Shown: positions 1-9,406 of the stretch, piece by piece | Numbering within the stretch: position 1 is the stretch's first letter | How the letters are laid out: each line of letters begins with the position of its first letter | DNA from: an uncultured Pseudomonadota bacterium | Lineage (GTDB): Bacteria > Pseudomonadota > Gammaproteobacteria > Methylococcales > Methylomonadaceae | DNA: 64,000 bases | Assembly: GCA_903867225.1 (NCBI GenBank) | Contig: CAIPQN010000110.1 | Location: 58,887-122,886, forward strand | Direction of reading: 5' to 3' | Program-made: the position numbers and the translations under genes | Notes under the pieces: model-generated | Told to the model about the DNA's origin: nothing | Database searches by the model: none | Seen by the model: only the letters and a program-made list of their open reading frames with translations

Positions 1-2
1 GC

Positions 3-191
3 GAAGATGAACCAGTTGAATTAGAACAGATTTATCCGCGTATTGAGGTAGTTTTGAAAAATAAACCAACTACGCAAATTCTCATTAACGCCGATAAAAA
101 TATCGATTACGGCACGGTTGTCGTGACAATGGCTGCGTTGAAAAAAGCGGGCGTTCCGACGGTTGGCTTAATGACTAAATCAGATGATTAA
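3..191 (+). CDS. tolR: TolR C-terminal end (partial, cut by window start)
   Basis: The open frame from base 3 to the TAA at 189-191 gives 62 residues matching the periplasmic C-terminal domain of the ExbD/TolR family (typical stretches ILINADKNIDYGTVV and GVPTVGLMTK). TolR is an inner-membrane protein that, with TolQ, uses proton flow to energise TolA during outer-membrane constriction at division. The N-terminal membrane helix with its key Asp lies outside the window. It sits 8 bp before tolA in the usual tolQRAB-pal-cpoB order, which separates TolR from ExbD. Confidence 0.9.
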   Translation, partial: EDEPVELEQIYPRIEVVLKNKPTTQILINADKNIDYGTVVVTMAALKKAGVPTVGLMTKSDD

Positions 192-199
192 CAGATTCA

Positions 200-1540
200 A
201 TGTCTAATCAAAAATTTTCAAAACCGTTTTTATTGGCGTTAGCGTTTCATTTAACGCTTTTGGCGTTGTTTGCGTTGAGCGCGTTGTATAAACCCGCCCC
301 GCCGCCACCGCCACCAGAACCTGAAATTATTCACGCAACAATGGTGGAATTGAATCCGCCTGCGGTGAAACCAGAAGTGCCTGTTGAAAAACCTGCGCCA
401 ATCCCAGAACCGCTTCCGCCTGTTGAAGAACCCAAAAAAGTGGAACCGCCCAAGCCGATTGAGCCTCCTAAAAAAGTAGAACCACCAAAGCCAATCGTTG
501 AACCTAAAAAGGTAGAGCCACCGAAACCAGTCGAGCCACCAAAAGTCGAACCTAAAAAGGTGGAGCCGCCAAAACCTGTTGAGCCACCAAAAGAAGATTT
601 AGCGAAAAAAGCAGCAGCAAAAGCAGAAAAAATTGCCGCTGAAAAAGCAGAAGCGCAAAAAGTGGAAGATGCCCAAAAAGCGATTGAGCGCGTAAAATCA
701 AAAGAAGCTGAAGACGCTAAAAAAGCAGAGCATGAAAAAGAAGCGACTGAAAAAGCGGAAGCTAAAAAGGCTGAAGAAAAAGCAAATGCGAAAGAACGCG
801 CCGAAAAAGAAAAAGCTGAAAAGTTAGCTGCCGAGAAAGCGGATGCTAAAAAGGCAGCTTTGAAAGAAGCGGCTGAAAAAGAAAAAGCAGAAAAGTTAGC
901 TGCTGATAAAGCGGAAGCGAAAAAAGCGGAAGTTGATGCTAAAAAAATCGCTGAGGCTGATGCTAAAAAAGAAGCCGCTAAAAAAGCAGAAGCTGAAAAA
1001 TTAGCAGCAGATAAAGCCGCAAAACAAGCCGCTGAAAAAGCTGAAAATGCAGCGAAGCAAGCAGCAGATAAGGCTGCAAAAGAAGCTAGTGCAAAAGCTG
1101 ATGCCGAACGTGCCGCAAATGAAAAAGCGCGTGCTGACGCATTAGCAAAACAAGCAGCTGAACGTGAAGCCGCAAATCAAGCGAGAATTGAAGCTGCCAG
1201 ACAAGAGGCCGCCGCCGCAAATGCTAGAGCCGCTGCAGCTGCGTCGGCAAATGCTCAAGCTGAAATGATTACAAAAGCAAAAGATGCAATTCAAAAGAAA
1301 GTGCGTAGCAAATGGTTTAAACCACCTGTAGATAGCAATTTAAAATGCACGGTTCGTGTAAGATTATCGTCAGATGGCTCAGTAATTGACGTAGAAATTG
1401 TCAAAAGTAGTGGTGACGAGGTTTTTGACCAATCTGTAGAAAATGCAGTGAACAGTTCATCGCCGTTACCCGTACCATCAGACAAAGAATTGTTTGCAAG
1501 AGAGTTCAAATCATTTACGTTTAATTTTAAGTTTGAATGA
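200..1540 (+). CDS. tolA: Tol-Pal system protein TolA
   Basis: 446 residues in the three-part TolA/TonB layout. A single membrane helix spans about residues 8-30. A proline-rich stretch with repeated EPPKP/EPKKVEPPKP units spans about 35-125. A very long Ala/Lys/Glu helix spans about 130-350. The C-terminal TolA/TonB-C domain (about 355-446) contains VRSKWFKPP and two cysteine-free beta strands before the final FTFNFKFE. TolA links the TolQR motor to TolB and Pal in the periplasm. The proline stretch is richer than in the E. coli protein and resembles TonB; position between tolR and tolB settles the name. The repeats are also visible as near-identical DNA units around 440-590. Confidence 0.93.
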   Translation: MSNQKFSKPFLLALAFHLTLLALFALSALYKPAPPPPPPEPEIIHATMVELNPPAVKPEVPVEKPAPIPEPLPPVEEPKKVEPPKPIEPPKKVEPPKPIVEPKKVEPPKPVEPPKVEPKKVEPPKPVEPPKEDLAKKAAAKAEKIAAEKAEAQKVEDAQKAIERVKSKEAEDAKKAEHEKEATEKAEAKKAEEKANAKERAEKEKAEKLAAEKADAKKAALKEAAEKEKAEKLAADKAEAKKAEVDAKKIAEADAKKEAAKKAEAEKLAADKAAKQAAEKAENAAKQAADKAAKEASAKADAERAANEKARADALAKQAAEREAANQARIEAARQEAAAANARAAAAASANAQAEMITKAKDAIQKKVRSKWFKPPVDSNLKCTVRVRLSSDGSVIDVEIVKSSGDEVFDQSVENAVNSSSPLPVPSDKELFAREFKSFTFNFKFE

Positions 1541-1564
1541 AACCGTTAAAAAAGAAGGTATCCC

Positions 1565-2845
1565 GTGAATTTATTTAAAAAACTGGTTTTGGCATCTGCG
1601 ATTGGCGCGTGTTTTGCGCCAGTCGTGAATGCTGAAATGTCGATTGAAATTACAGAAGGTATTGAAAGTGCGATGCCGATTGCGATTGTGCCGTTTGCGT
1701 CACAAGGTGTACCGCTGGATGTGAGCAGCGTGGTCGATTCGGATTTGACGCGCAGTGGGTATTTTAAAACGTTATCGCCACAAAATATGCCTGCCAAACC
1801 CACATCTGCTGATGGAATCAATTTCCCCAGTTGGCAATCGATTGGACAAAATTACATTGTGATTGGGCGTGTGCAACCGAATGGCGGTTCATATAACGTT
1901 GAATTTCAACTATTTGATGTGTCAAACGGTTCGCAATTATTAGGCTATCGAATGACTTCGTCAGCAAATGATTTGCGTAAAACCGCGCATCACATTAGCG
2001 ATATGATTTATGAAAAATTGCTCGGTAAAAAAGGCGTATTTAGCGGTCGAATTGCTTATATTACTTCGACACGTCAAGGCGCACAGAGTAATCACAAACT
2101 AATCGTTGCGGATGCCGACGGTGCAAATGCACAAGCAATTGCTACATCAATTGAACCGTTAATGTCACCCGCGTGGTCGCCAGATGCAAAACGAATTGCT
2201 TACGTTTCGTTTGAACATAAAACCGCTTCTGTCATTACGCAAACATTAGCGACGGGACAGCGTGAACGTGTTGCTGAGTTCCCTGGTATCAATGGCGCAC
2301 CTGCTTGGTCGCCTGACGGTTCAAAACTCGCGGTTACATTATCGAAAGATGGCAGTCCTGATATTTATATTTTGGATTTAGGTTCGCGTAATGTCACTAA
2401 ATTAACCAAAAATAGAGCAATTGATACTGAACCAACATGGTCGCCTGATGGTAGAAATATCGTTTTCACTTCAGATCGTGGCGGTAAACCGCAGTTATAT
2501 TCGATTCCAGTGCAAGGCGGAGAAGAAAAGCGAATTACATTTAGCGGCAGTTATAATGCTCGAGCGAGTTTTTCACCCGATGGTAAATTTATTACAATGG
2601 TTCACGGTAATGGTGGTGATTATCGAATCGGTGTGATGGAGGTAAACTCGAAATCTATTAGCGTTTTAACGTCGGGTCCTCTTGATGAATCACCCAGTTT
2701 TGCACCGAATAGTGACATGGTTTTGTATGCGTCACGCAAAGGAAATACAGGTTATTTATCCGCCGTTTCTATCAATGGTAGAATGCAACAACGACTCGTT
2801 TTTGATAGTTCTGAAGTTCGCGAACCTGCTTGGTCGCCGAAATAA
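1565..2845 (+). CDS. tolB: Tol-Pal system beta-propeller protein TolB
   Basis: 426 residues, usual TolB length. It starts with GTG at 1565; the first 23 residues form a Sec signal peptide ending at VVNA|E. An N-terminal TolB domain (to about 155) is followed by a six-bladed propeller with repeated WSPDG/SFSPDGK motifs (about residues 200-425). TolB is periplasmic and competes with peptidoglycan for Pal, controlled by TolA. It lies 24 bp after tolA and 36 bp before pal, in the canonical operon. Confidence 0.95.
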   Translation: MNLFKKLVLASAIGACFAPVVNAEMSIEITEGIESAMPIAIVPFASQGVPLDVSSVVDSDLTRSGYFKTLSPQNMPAKPTSADGINFPSWQSIGQNYIVIGRVQPNGGSYNVEFQLFDVSNGSQLLGYRMTSSANDLRKTAHHISDMIYEKLLGKKGVFSGRIAYITSTRQGAQSNHKLIVADADGANAQAIATSIEPLMSPAWSPDAKRIAYVSFEHKTASVITQTLATGQRERVAEFPGINGAPAWSPDGSKLAVTLSKDGSPDIYILDLGSRNVTKLTKNRAIDTEPTWSPDGRNIVFTSDRGGKPQLYSIPVQGGEEKRITFSGSYNARASFSPDGKFITMVHGNGGDYRIGVMEVNSKSISVLTSGPLDESPSFAPNSDMVLYASRKGNTGYLSAVSINGRMQQRLVFDSSEVREPAWSPK

Positions 2846-2881
2846 ACATTTTTTAACCCTTAAAATTTAGGAAAAATAAGT

Positions 2882-3463
2882 ATGAAATTTACAAAAACTT
2901 TAGTGGCAATGGCTATCGCAGGTACATTGGCTTTAACAGGTTGTAGCTCTGATGAAGAAAAAGATGCCAGTTTGACTGATGGTAGTCTAAATGGCGGCAT
3001 GAACGACGCGTCTGTCAGCGGTTTAGGCGACGGTTCTGGTATGGGCAGTGGCGGTCGTTTTGGTGCAAACGGAGGTAAATATGGCGCACGCGGCGCGAAT
3101 GGCTTGCCACCAGAATTTAGTGATCCAAATAACCCGCTTTCAAAACGCACGATTTATTTCATGCTCGACAGCAGCCAAGTTCAACAAGATTTCGTTTCTG
3201 TCATTGCTGCTCATGCTCGTTATTTGTTGGCAAATCCTAGTCAACACATTGTTTTAGAAGGTAATGGCGACGAACGTGGTTCACGCGAATACAACATTGC
3301 GCTCGGTGAACAACGCTCAAAAACAGTTGCGGGAATGTTAAAAGCACAAGGTGTTTCTGAAAGCCAACTCGGTATCGTTAGTTATGGTGAAGAAAAACCT
3401 GTTGCCATGGGACACGATGAATCGTCTTGGGAATTAAACCGTCGCGTTGAACTTGCTTACTAA
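2882..3463 (+). CDS. pal: Peptidoglycan-associated lipoprotein Pal
   Basis: 193 residues with a lipoprotein signal peptide and lipobox LTGC (Cys21), then a Gly/Ser-rich flexible linker (about 25-80), then an OmpA-like peptidoglycan-binding domain. The domain shows GNGDERGSREYNIALGEQR and the final NRRVELAY, which carry the Asp and Arg that bind diaminopimelate. The protein is anchored in the outer membrane and closes the Tol-Pal bridge to the cell wall. The long glycine-rich linker (GMGSGGRFGANGGKYGARG) is more extended than in E. coli Pal. cpoB follows after one base. Confidence 0.95.
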   Translation: MKFTKTLVAMAIAGTLALTGCSSDEEKDASLTDGSLNGGMNDASVSGLGDGSGMGSGGRFGANGGKYGARGANGLPPEFSDPNNPLSKRTIYFMLDSSQVQQDFVSVIAAHARYLLANPSQHIVLEGNGDERGSREYNIALGEQRSKTVAGMLKAQGVSESQLGIVSYGEEKPVAMGHDESSWELNRRVELAY

Positions 3464-3464
3464 A

Positions 3465-4259
3465 ATGAAAAAATTTCCTGCGCTTTTACTTTTCTGCGTT
3501 AGCAATGTTGTCTTGGCAGATTCACTTGCCCCCGTCATTGATAATTCAAATTATCCAATGGGCGTATCCACTCAAACGCCCGTTGCAGTGAGTGCGCCGA
3601 TGAATAGCACGTTTGAATTGATGACACGTTTGGACGAAGCGCAGGTTGAAATTCAACAACTCAATGGCAAACTCGAAGAACAAGCGAACACGATTGCCGA
3701 ATTGAAAAAGAAGCAATCCGCAATGTATGCCGATTTTGATGACCGTTTGCAGCAAGTTGAAAATAAATCAAGTGGTGCGAAACCCACTGCTTCGACTGAA
3801 ATTCCAGCACCCGCTGTAAAAGAATCTGAACCTACAACACCAGCCTCAAGTTCAACACCACCAGCGGCAAGTGGTTCACAATCGCCATATCAAGAAGCGT
3901 TTGCGACATTTAAAAATGGTCAAGTTGCTGAAGCAATTAACCAATTTAATGCGTTATTAGCTAAAGACCCAACGAATCAGCTCGCCAATAACGCGCAATT
4001 TTGGTTGGGCAAAGCCTATCGCGTTAACAAAGATTCTAGTGCTGCAAAACAAGCCTTTAATACACTGTTAACAAAATATCCAACCAGTCAAAAAGTTCCA
4101 GAAGCTCTTGTTGATTTAAGTAGTATCGAAATTGAACAAAAAAACCCTACAAAAGCGAAAGAGTATTTAACTCGTGTCATTACCGATTTTCCCAGTTCAA
4201 AATCGGCGGAAGTTGCCGCAAAAAAATTGCAACAACTTAACGGCACGCTTGCACAATGA
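3465..4259 (+). CDS. cpoB: Cell division coordinator CpoB (YbgF)
   Basis: 264 residues from the ATG at 3465, one base after the pal stop. This start puts a clean signal peptide (MKKFPALLLFCVSNVVLA) at the N-terminus; a start further upstream would overlap pal and bury it. A coiled coil (about 45-100, with QIQQLNGKLEEQANTIAELKK-type heptads) is followed by a Pro/Ser/Thr linker and a TPR domain (about 140-260) with AFATFKNGQ and AQFWLGKAY. CpoB binds TolA and coordinates outer-membrane constriction with septal peptidoglycan synthesis. The stop codon overlaps the queE start (ATGA). Confidence 0.92.
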   Translation: MKKFPALLLFCVSNVVLADSLAPVIDNSNYPMGVSTQTPVAVSAPMNSTFELMTRLDEAQVEIQQLNGKLEEQANTIAELKKKQSAMYADFDDRLQQVENKSSGAKPTASTEIPAPAVKESEPTTPASSSTPPAASGSQSPYQEAFATFKNGQVAEAINQFNALLAKDPTNQLANNAQFWLGKAYRVNKDSSAAKQAFNTLLTKYPTSQKVPEALVDLSSIEIEQKNPTKAKEYLTRVITDFPSSKSAEVAAKKLQQLNGTLAQ

Positions 4260-4891
4260 TAAGAATTAGCGAGATTTTTTATTCTCTTCAAGGTGAATCA
4301 AATACTGTTGGATTGCCAACGGTTTTTGTACGATTAACAGGTTGTCCGTTGCGTTGTAATTATTGTGACACCAGTTATGCGTTTTCGGGAGGGGTAAAAA
4401 TGTCGCTCGATGAAATTTTTGTCGAAATTGAAAAATATGATTGCAAAACGGTTTGTGTCACAGGCGGCGAACCGCTTGCACAACCAGCTTGTTTGGATTT
4501 ATTAACGCAATTGGCAGACGACGGTTTTAACGTTTCACTCGAAACCAGTGGCGCGTTAGACGTTTCAAAAGTTGATAGCCGAATCGTGAAAATCATGGAT
4601 TTAAAAACGCCAAGTTGTGGCGAAGTGGAAAAAAATCGTTATGAAAACATTGAGTTTTTGAATGCACAAGATCAAGTGAAATTTGTGATTGCAGACGACA
4701 ACGATTACAACTGGTCGAAAAAAATCATGGCGCATTACCATTTGTCAAAACGGTGTCAGATTTTATTTTCGCCCGTTGTGCCAACGCAAAACCCAACAGA
4801 ATTGGCAGAAAAAATTTTAGCGGACAGATTGCCTGTGCGTTTTCAAATTCAACTTCACAAACTCTTGTGGCAAGACGCACAAGGAAAATAA
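4256..4891 (+). CDS. queE: 7-carboxy-7-deazaguanine synthase QueE
   Basis: 211-residue radical SAM enzyme. The substrate-side motif [17 protein letters not shown] is followed by the cluster motif [14 protein letters not shown] (a CX3CX2C site) near residues 31-38, and by the SAM-binding GGEP. It converts 6-carboxytetrahydropterin to 7-carboxy-7-deazaguanine, the step that builds the deazaguanine ring for queuosine. It overlaps cpoB by 4 bp and is followed by queC after 4 bp, a common gammaproteobacterial arrangement downstream of tol-pal. Confidence 0.94.
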   Translation: MIRISEIFYSLQGESNTVGLPTVFVRLTGCPLRCNYCDTSYAFSGGVKMSLDEIFVEIEKYDCKTVCVTGGEPLAQPACLDLLTQLADDGFNVSLETSGALDVSKVDSRIVKIMDLKTPSCGEVEKNRYENIEFLNAQDQVKFVIADDNDYNWSKKIMAHYHLSKRCQILFSPVVPTQNPTELAEKILADRLPVRFQIQLHKLLWQDAQGK

Positions 4892-4895
4892 ACAA

Positions 4896-5576
4896 ATGCA
4901 AAAAAAAGCAGTCATTTTACTTTCAGGCGGATTGGATTCCGTGACCGTTTTGGCAATGGCACAAGCCCAAGGCTATGAATGCTATGCGTTAAGTTTCGAT
5001 TACGGGCAACGCAATAAAGCCGAATTACAAGCGGGTGAAAAAATTGCCGCTGATTATGGTGTTGTGCGAAAAGTTGTGAATTTAGGACTTGGTACAATCG
5101 GTGGCAGCGCGTTGACCGATTCCGAAATTGCTGTACCACAAACTTTAAAAACTGGGATTCCTGTGACTTACGTTCCCGCACGAAATACCGTTTTTTTGTC
5201 GCTCGCTCTAGGTTGGGCAGAAGTTTTACACGCGCAAGATATTTTTATTGGCGTAAATGCAGTAGATTATTCAGGTTATCCAGATTGCCGTCCTGAATTT
5301 ATCACCGCGTTTGAAACGTTAGCAAATTTAGCGACAAAAGCTAGCGTCGAAGGTGAACCGTTTAAAATTCACACGCCGCTGATTCATTTAAGCAAAGCTG
5401 AAATTATTGAAACAGGTACAAAACTCGGCGTGGATTATCGACAAACTGTTTCCTGTTATTCTGCCAATGAAAGCGGAGAAGCCTGCGGAACGTGTGATGC
5501 GTGTCGATTACGAAAAGCGGGATTTTTAGCAGCAGGCATTGAAGATTCAACACGCTACGCAAAAACAACTATTTAA
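4896..5576 (+). CDS. queC: 7-cyano-7-deazaguanine synthase QueC
   Basis: 226 residues. The N-terminal PP-loop SGGLDSVT (residues about 9-16) binds ATP. The C-terminal zinc site is formed by Cys residues in [20 protein letters not shown]. The enzyme turns the QueE product and ammonia into preQ0 with ATP. It directly follows queE on the same strand and is probably translated from the same message. Length and all key residues look intact. Confidence 0.95.
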   Translation: MQKKAVILLSGGLDSVTVLAMAQAQGYECYALSFDYGQRNKAELQAGEKIAADYGVVRKVVNLGLGTIGGSALTDSEIAVPQTLKTGIPVTYVPARNTVFLSLALGWAEVLHAQDIFIGVNAVDYSGYPDCRPEFITAFETLANLATKASVEGEPFKIHTPLIHLSKAEIIETGTKLGVDYRQTVSCYSANESGEACGTCDACRLRKAGFLAAGIEDSTRYAKTTI

Positions 5577-5596
5577 CTTAACCAAGAGGCAAAACC

Positions 5597-5842
5597 ATGA
5601 GCAAAGAGATTTCCAGTACCACCTTGATGTACGCTATTTTATCGGTAGAAGATTCGGTCAACACTCAGCAAGATTATTTAGAATCTGGCGAAATTCCTGA
5701 TGATGAAGTCGAAAACGAAGAAGAAATTTTAGGCGATTTGGAACAAGCCTTAATGGAACTTATCGATCTTTATAAAATCCGTTTAAAAACAGATCCTGAA
5801 TTGCCAGCTATCGAAGATTTGCTCGGCGGCGCAGAAGGCTAA
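5597..5842 (+). CDS. Small acidic protein of unknown function
   Basis: 81 residues, rich in Glu and Asp (GEIPDDEVENEEEILGDLEQ in the middle), with no signal peptide or membrane segment; predicted to be a short helical cytosolic protein. It lies 20 bp after queC with a purine-rich AAGAGG upstream of the ATG, and 4 bp before the ArsC-like gene, so it is probably part of the same transcript. I do not recognise a family. The continuous frame with clear codon structure and its fit between two close genes argue that it is real. Confidence 0.7.
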   Translation: MSKEISSTTLMYAILSVEDSVNTQQDYLESGEIPDDEVENEEEILGDLEQALMELIDLYKIRLKTDPELPAIEDLLGGAEG

Positions 5843-5846
5843 ATTG

Positions 5847-6194
5847 ATGATTATTTACGGTTTAACAAATTGCGACACTGTCAAAAAAGCACGTCTTTGG
5901 TTTGATGACCATCAAATTGAATACAAATTCCACGACATTCGCAGTCAAGGTTTGACGCTGGAAACGTTAAAACAATTTGCAGCACGGCTTGAGGATTGGC
6001 AAGTTTTGTTGAACCGTAAAGGCATGACATGGCGGAAATTGTCGCTAGAGCAACAACAACTTTGCACGAACATTGAAACCGCGTTGCCGTTAATTGCTCA
6101 AAATCGCACGCTAATGAAACGTCCCGTGATTGATAACGCCTCTGTTTTACTGGTCGGTTTTGATACACGAATGTATGAAAAACATTTTTTATGA
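5847..6194 (+). CDS. ArsC/Spx-family reductase-like protein (YffB type)
   Basis: 115 residues from ATG 5847; an in-frame TTG lies just before it at 5844. The thioredoxin-like ArsC/Spx fold is recognisable from IYGLTNCDTVKKARLWFDDH, with a single N-terminal Cys in the NCDTVKKA motif, then KGMTWRKL and LMKRPVI. Members of this subgroup (YffB in E. coli) are glutathione-dependent reductases of uncertain substrate and are typically paired with dapE, as here: the stop overlaps the dapE ATG by 4 bp. There is no evidence of an arsenic role. Confidence 0.85.
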   Translation: MIIYGLTNCDTVKKARLWFDDHQIEYKFHDIRSQGLTLETLKQFAARLEDWQVLLNRKGMTWRKLSLEQQQLCTNIETALPLIAQNRTLMKRPVIDNASVLLVGFDTRMYEKHFL

Positions 6195-7327
6195 CAGATA
6201 CATTAGAACTTTTAAAAGATTTAATTCGCCGTGAATCGGTAACGCCGAATGATGCAGGTTGTTTGGATTTAATCGCAAATCATTTAACGCCATTCGGTTT
6301 TGTTGATGAGAGGTTGAATTTTAACGATACTGAAAATATGTGGCTTCGTAGCGGTGACGCAAAACCGCTTTTTGTATTTTTAGGTCACACGGATGTTGTA
6401 CCTGTTGGCGCGTTAAATTTGTGGGAATCACCACCATTTGAGCCAACGATTCGTGATGGTAATTTGTACGGACGTGGCGCGGCGGATATGAAAGGCGGCA
6501 TCGCGTGTTTTATTACTGCGGTTGAACGATTCGTAAAAAATCATCCAAATCATGCAGGCTCGATTGCGATTATGTTGACCAGCGACGAAGAGGGCGCGGC
6601 GACAAATGGTGTGGTAAAAGTTGTCGATGTTTTAGAAAATCGCGGCGATAAAATTGATTGGTGTTTAGTCGGTGAACCATCGAGTGACAAACAAATTGGT
6701 GATGTCATTCGTGTGGGACGACGTGGTTCATTGAATGCAAATTTAACGGTTCACGGTGTTCAAGGTCACGTTGCGTATCCCGAATTGGCTGACAATCCGA
6801 TTCATAAAATCACACCCGCGTTAAACGATTTGGTGAATGAAGTTTGGGACAACGGCAACGAATTTTTCCCTGCAACCAGTTTGCAAATTTCCAACATTCA
6901 CAGCGGTGCTGGTGCAGAAAATGTCATTCCAGCCGCCGCGAATGTGCAGTTTAATTTGCGTTTTAGCACCGAATTAACCGACGAAATAATCAAACAACGC
7001 ACTGCAGAGATTTTGAATCGTCACGGTTTGAAATACGACATTGTGTGGCGTTTGTCAGGAAATCCCTTTTTAACCTCAAAAGGCGCGTTGATTGATGCGG
7101 CGCATTCTGCGATTAAAACAGTCACAGGTTTTGAAACCGTTGATGATACAGGTGGCGGTACGTCAGATGGACGATTCATTGCTCCGACAGGCGCACAAGT
7201 TCTTGAACTTGGCGCATTAAATGCCAGTATTCACAAAGTAAACGAACATATTGGCGTTGCGGATTTAGAAATTTTGAGCAAAATTTATGAGCAGATGTTG
7301 GTTGATTTACTTGTAACTACAAATTAA
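6191..7327 (+). CDS. dapE: Succinyl-diaminopimelate desuccinylase DapE
   Basis: 378-residue M20 peptidase-family enzyme. Zinc ligands and catalytic residues are visible in FLGHTDVVPVG, YGRGAADMKGG and TSDEEGAA, with the dimerisation domain in the middle and TGGGTSDGRFIA and HKVNEHI near the end. It hydrolyses N-succinyl-L,L-diaminopimelate to L,L-DAP and succinate in lysine and cell-wall synthesis. DapF, which acts next, is encoded about 2 kb downstream (9407-10231). Its start overlaps the ArsC-like gene. Confidence 0.95.
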   Translation: MTDTLELLKDLIRRESVTPNDAGCLDLIANHLTPFGFVDERLNFNDTENMWLRSGDAKPLFVFLGHTDVVPVGALNLWESPPFEPTIRDGNLYGRGAADMKGGIACFITAVERFVKNHPNHAGSIAIMLTSDEEGAATNGVVKVVDVLENRGDKIDWCLVGEPSSDKQIGDVIRVGRRGSLNANLTVHGVQGHVAYPELADNPIHKITPALNDLVNEVWDNGNEFFPATSLQISNIHSGAGAENVIPAAANVQFNLRFSTELTDEIIKQRTAEILNRHGLKYDIVWRLSGNPFLTSKGALIDAAHSAIKTVTGFETVDDTGGGTSDGRFIAPTGAQVLELGALNASIHKVNEHIGVADLEILSKIYEQMLVDLLVTTN

Positions 7328-7352
7328 AAACAACTTTTGGAGAATACGTTTT

Positions 7353-7871
7353 ATGAAAACAATGAAAAAAACTTTAACTTTTTTAGGCGTATTAGTTTTA
7401 GCTAATTCAACGTTTGCCGCGACGGATCTTTCGGCACAACAAAAATTTCTTGAGGCACGAGTCGCTACGCATCAACAAGAAGGCGATCATGTAAATCATT
7501 TAACCGCTGTTGAAGAAAGCAAAAAATTTCGTGGTGTTTTTTACGGTTTTTTGCCTTGCGATAACTGTAATGGCATCAAAGCCACGCTATCTTTAAAAGA
7601 TAACAATAATTACTTGCTCGTTACGCAACCTGCAAAAGAATCTTCAAGAGAATTTTACGAAAAAGGAAAATACACTTGGGATGACGAAAATAAATTGGTT
7701 CTTTTGACACCAAAAAATAGTGAATCCAACACGAAAATGTATCGAATTAAAGATGAAGGCACCTTGATTCAACTTAACGATGATGGAAAGCCATTCACAG
7801 GCGAGAAAGCGGATAGTTATATTTTGCGTCGCAGCGACACCGTTCAAACACGCGAAGTTCATATTCATTAA
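7353..7871 (+). CDS. NlpE N-terminal-domain periplasmic protein
   Basis: 172 residues (a start at 7362 is also possible). A signal peptide of about 20 residues ends at TFA|A. The central domain matches the copper-resistance protein NlpE N-terminal family: GVFYGFLPCDNCNGIKATL carries the typical CXXC, followed by beta strands such as YTWDDENKLVLL. NlpE is an outer-membrane lipoprotein that senses surface contact and redox or copper stress. This protein has no lipobox Cys, so it is probably soluble in the periplasm. It lies between dapE and tldD; the family is fairly clear, the role is not. Confidence 0.75.
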   Translation: MKTMKKTLTFLGVLVLANSTFAATDLSAQQKFLEARVATHQQEGDHVNHLTAVEESKKFRGVFYGFLPCDNCNGIKATLSLKDNNNYLLVTQPAKESSREFYEKGKYTWDDENKLVLLTPKNSESNTKMYRIKDEGTLIQLNDDGKPFTGEKADSYILRRSDTVQTREVHIH

Positions 7872-7890
7872 CCACATTACATTCTATTTT

Positions 7891-7920
7891 GCAGGGGCGA
7901 GTTCTAAACGCGCCCTTTAT
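7891..7920 (+). terminator. Possible hairpin after the NlpE-like gene
   Basis: A short stem GGGCG (7895-7899) pairs with CGCCC (7911-7915), followed by TTTAT. It lies 20 bp after the NlpE-like stop and before tldD. It could be a weak terminator or a small REP-like palindrome; the T-run is short. Confidence 0.35.
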
Positions 7921-7949
7921 GCACCATTTTTATAATCAAATCAGGTCTT

Positions 7950-9392
7950 ATGCAATTACTTCAACTCGCACGACAAGCCATTTTAACCCCCGCAAACATT
8001 CAAGATTCTGACATTGAAAAATTGATGAATCATCTGCTTAGTGCAGAAGTCGATGCGGCAGATATTTATTTTCAATCGAGCCATTCTGAATCATGGGTGC
8101 TTGAAAGCGGCATTGTGAAAGAAGGGCATCACAGCATCGAACAGGGTGCAGGCGTGCGGGCGGTTTCAGGTGAAAAAACAGGTTTTGCCTATAGTGACCG
8201 TTTAGAAATGCCCGTTTTGTTTGAGGCAATCAACAACGTCAAAGCGATTACGCGCCAAGCCCAAAACGCACAAGTTAATTTAAAAGCGATTGAACAAAAT
8301 GCGCGGTTACTTTATCCAACGTTAAATCCGTTGAAATCATTGGAAGACCAACAAAAAATCGATTTTTTAAAACAACTCGACACGCAAACTCGCGCGTTAG
8401 ATTCACGCGTTGAGGAAGTGATTATTAGCTTGTCGGGTGTTCACGAACATATTTTGGTGGCAAATCAAGACGGACATTTGTTGGCGGACGTTCGCCCATT
8501 GGTGCGTTTGAATGTCACGGTGATTGTGGTTGAAAATGGCAAACGCGAACAAGGAAGCATGGGTGGTGGTGGGCGGTGTGATTACGCGATGTTTTTTGAA
8601 AAAGACACCGCCATGAATTACGCTAAAGAAGCCGTGCGTCAAGCTCTTGTAAATTTAGAAGCAGGTGAAGCTCCCGCTGGAAATATGACAGTTGTTTTGG
8701 GTTCTGGCTGGCCTGGAATTTTATTACACGAAGCGATTGGACACGGTTTAGAAGGCGATTTTAATCGTAAAGGCACATCGGCATTTAGCGGACGGGTTGG
8801 CGAACGGGTTGCGTCTGAATTATGTACGGTTGTGGACGATGGCACATTGTACGGGCGACGCGGCTCATTGAGCATCGACGACGAAGGCACGCAAACTGAA
8901 AACACGGTGTTAATAGAAAATGGCATTTTAAAAGGCTATATGCAAGACCGTTTGAATGCGAGATTGATGGGCGTTTTATCCACGGGAAATGGGCGACGCG
9001 AATCTTACGCGCATTTGCCGATGCCACGCATGACCAACACTTATATGCTCGCAGGTAAACATCAACCCGACGAAATTATTGCCTCCGTGAAAAATGGTTT
9101 GTATGCCAAAAACTTTGCGGGCGGGCAAGTCGATATTACGTCGGGAAAATTCGTATTTTCTGCCAGCGAAGCCTATTTAATTGAAAATGGCAAAATCACG
9201 CGCCCCGTCAAAGGTGCAACCTTAATCGGAAATGGTCCTGACGTTTTGACAAAAGTGTCAATGGTCGGCAACGATTTAGAACTCGATAGCGGCGTAGGAA
9301 CGTGTGGTAAAGATGGACAGAGCGTGCCAGTCGGCGTAGGTCAACCTACTTTGAAAATCGACGGTTTAACTGTCGGTGGAACACAGATTTAA
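7950..9392 (+). CDS. tldD: Metalloprotease TldD
   Basis: 480 residues, full TldD length. The zinc motif HEAIGH (HEXXH) is visible within [13 protein letters not shown] near residue 270, and the C-terminal block with [20 protein letters not shown] is typical. TldD works with TldE (PmbA) in a heterodimer that degrades unfolded peptides and matures some ribosomally made peptides such as microcins and the CcdA antitoxin. tldE is not in this window. It is followed by dapF after 14 bp. Confidence 0.95.
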   Translation: MQLLQLARQAILTPANIQDSDIEKLMNHLLSAEVDAADIYFQSSHSESWVLESGIVKEGHHSIEQGAGVRAVSGEKTGFAYSDRLEMPVLFEAINNVKAITRQAQNAQVNLKAIEQNARLLYPTLNPLKSLEDQQKIDFLKQLDTQTRALDSRVEEVIISLSGVHEHILVANQDGHLLADVRPLVRLNVTVIVVENGKREQGSMGGGGRCDYAMFFEKDTAMNYAKEAVRQALVNLEAGEAPAGNMTVVLGSGWPGILLHEAIGHGLEGDFNRKGTSAFSGRVGERVASELCTVVDDGTLYGRRGSLSIDDEGTQTENTVLIENGILKGYMQDRLNARLMGVLSTGNGRRESYAHLPMPRMTNTYMLAGKHQPDEIIASVKNGLYAKNFAGGQVDITSGKFVFSASEAYLIENGKITRPVKGATLIGNGPDVLTKVSMVGNDLELDSGVGTCGKDGQSVPVGVGQPTLKIDGLTVGGTQI

Positions 9393-9406
9393 CGACAGAA
9401 AAACTC

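Noticed and set aside
4200..4896. Possible preQ1 riboswitch before queE or queC
   Set aside because: queE overlaps cpoB and queC follows after 4 bp, so there is no leader in which an aptamer could lie.
7931..7936. TATAAT just before tldD
   Set aside because: Only 13 bp before the ATG with no -35; there would be almost no room for a ribosome-binding site in the transcript.
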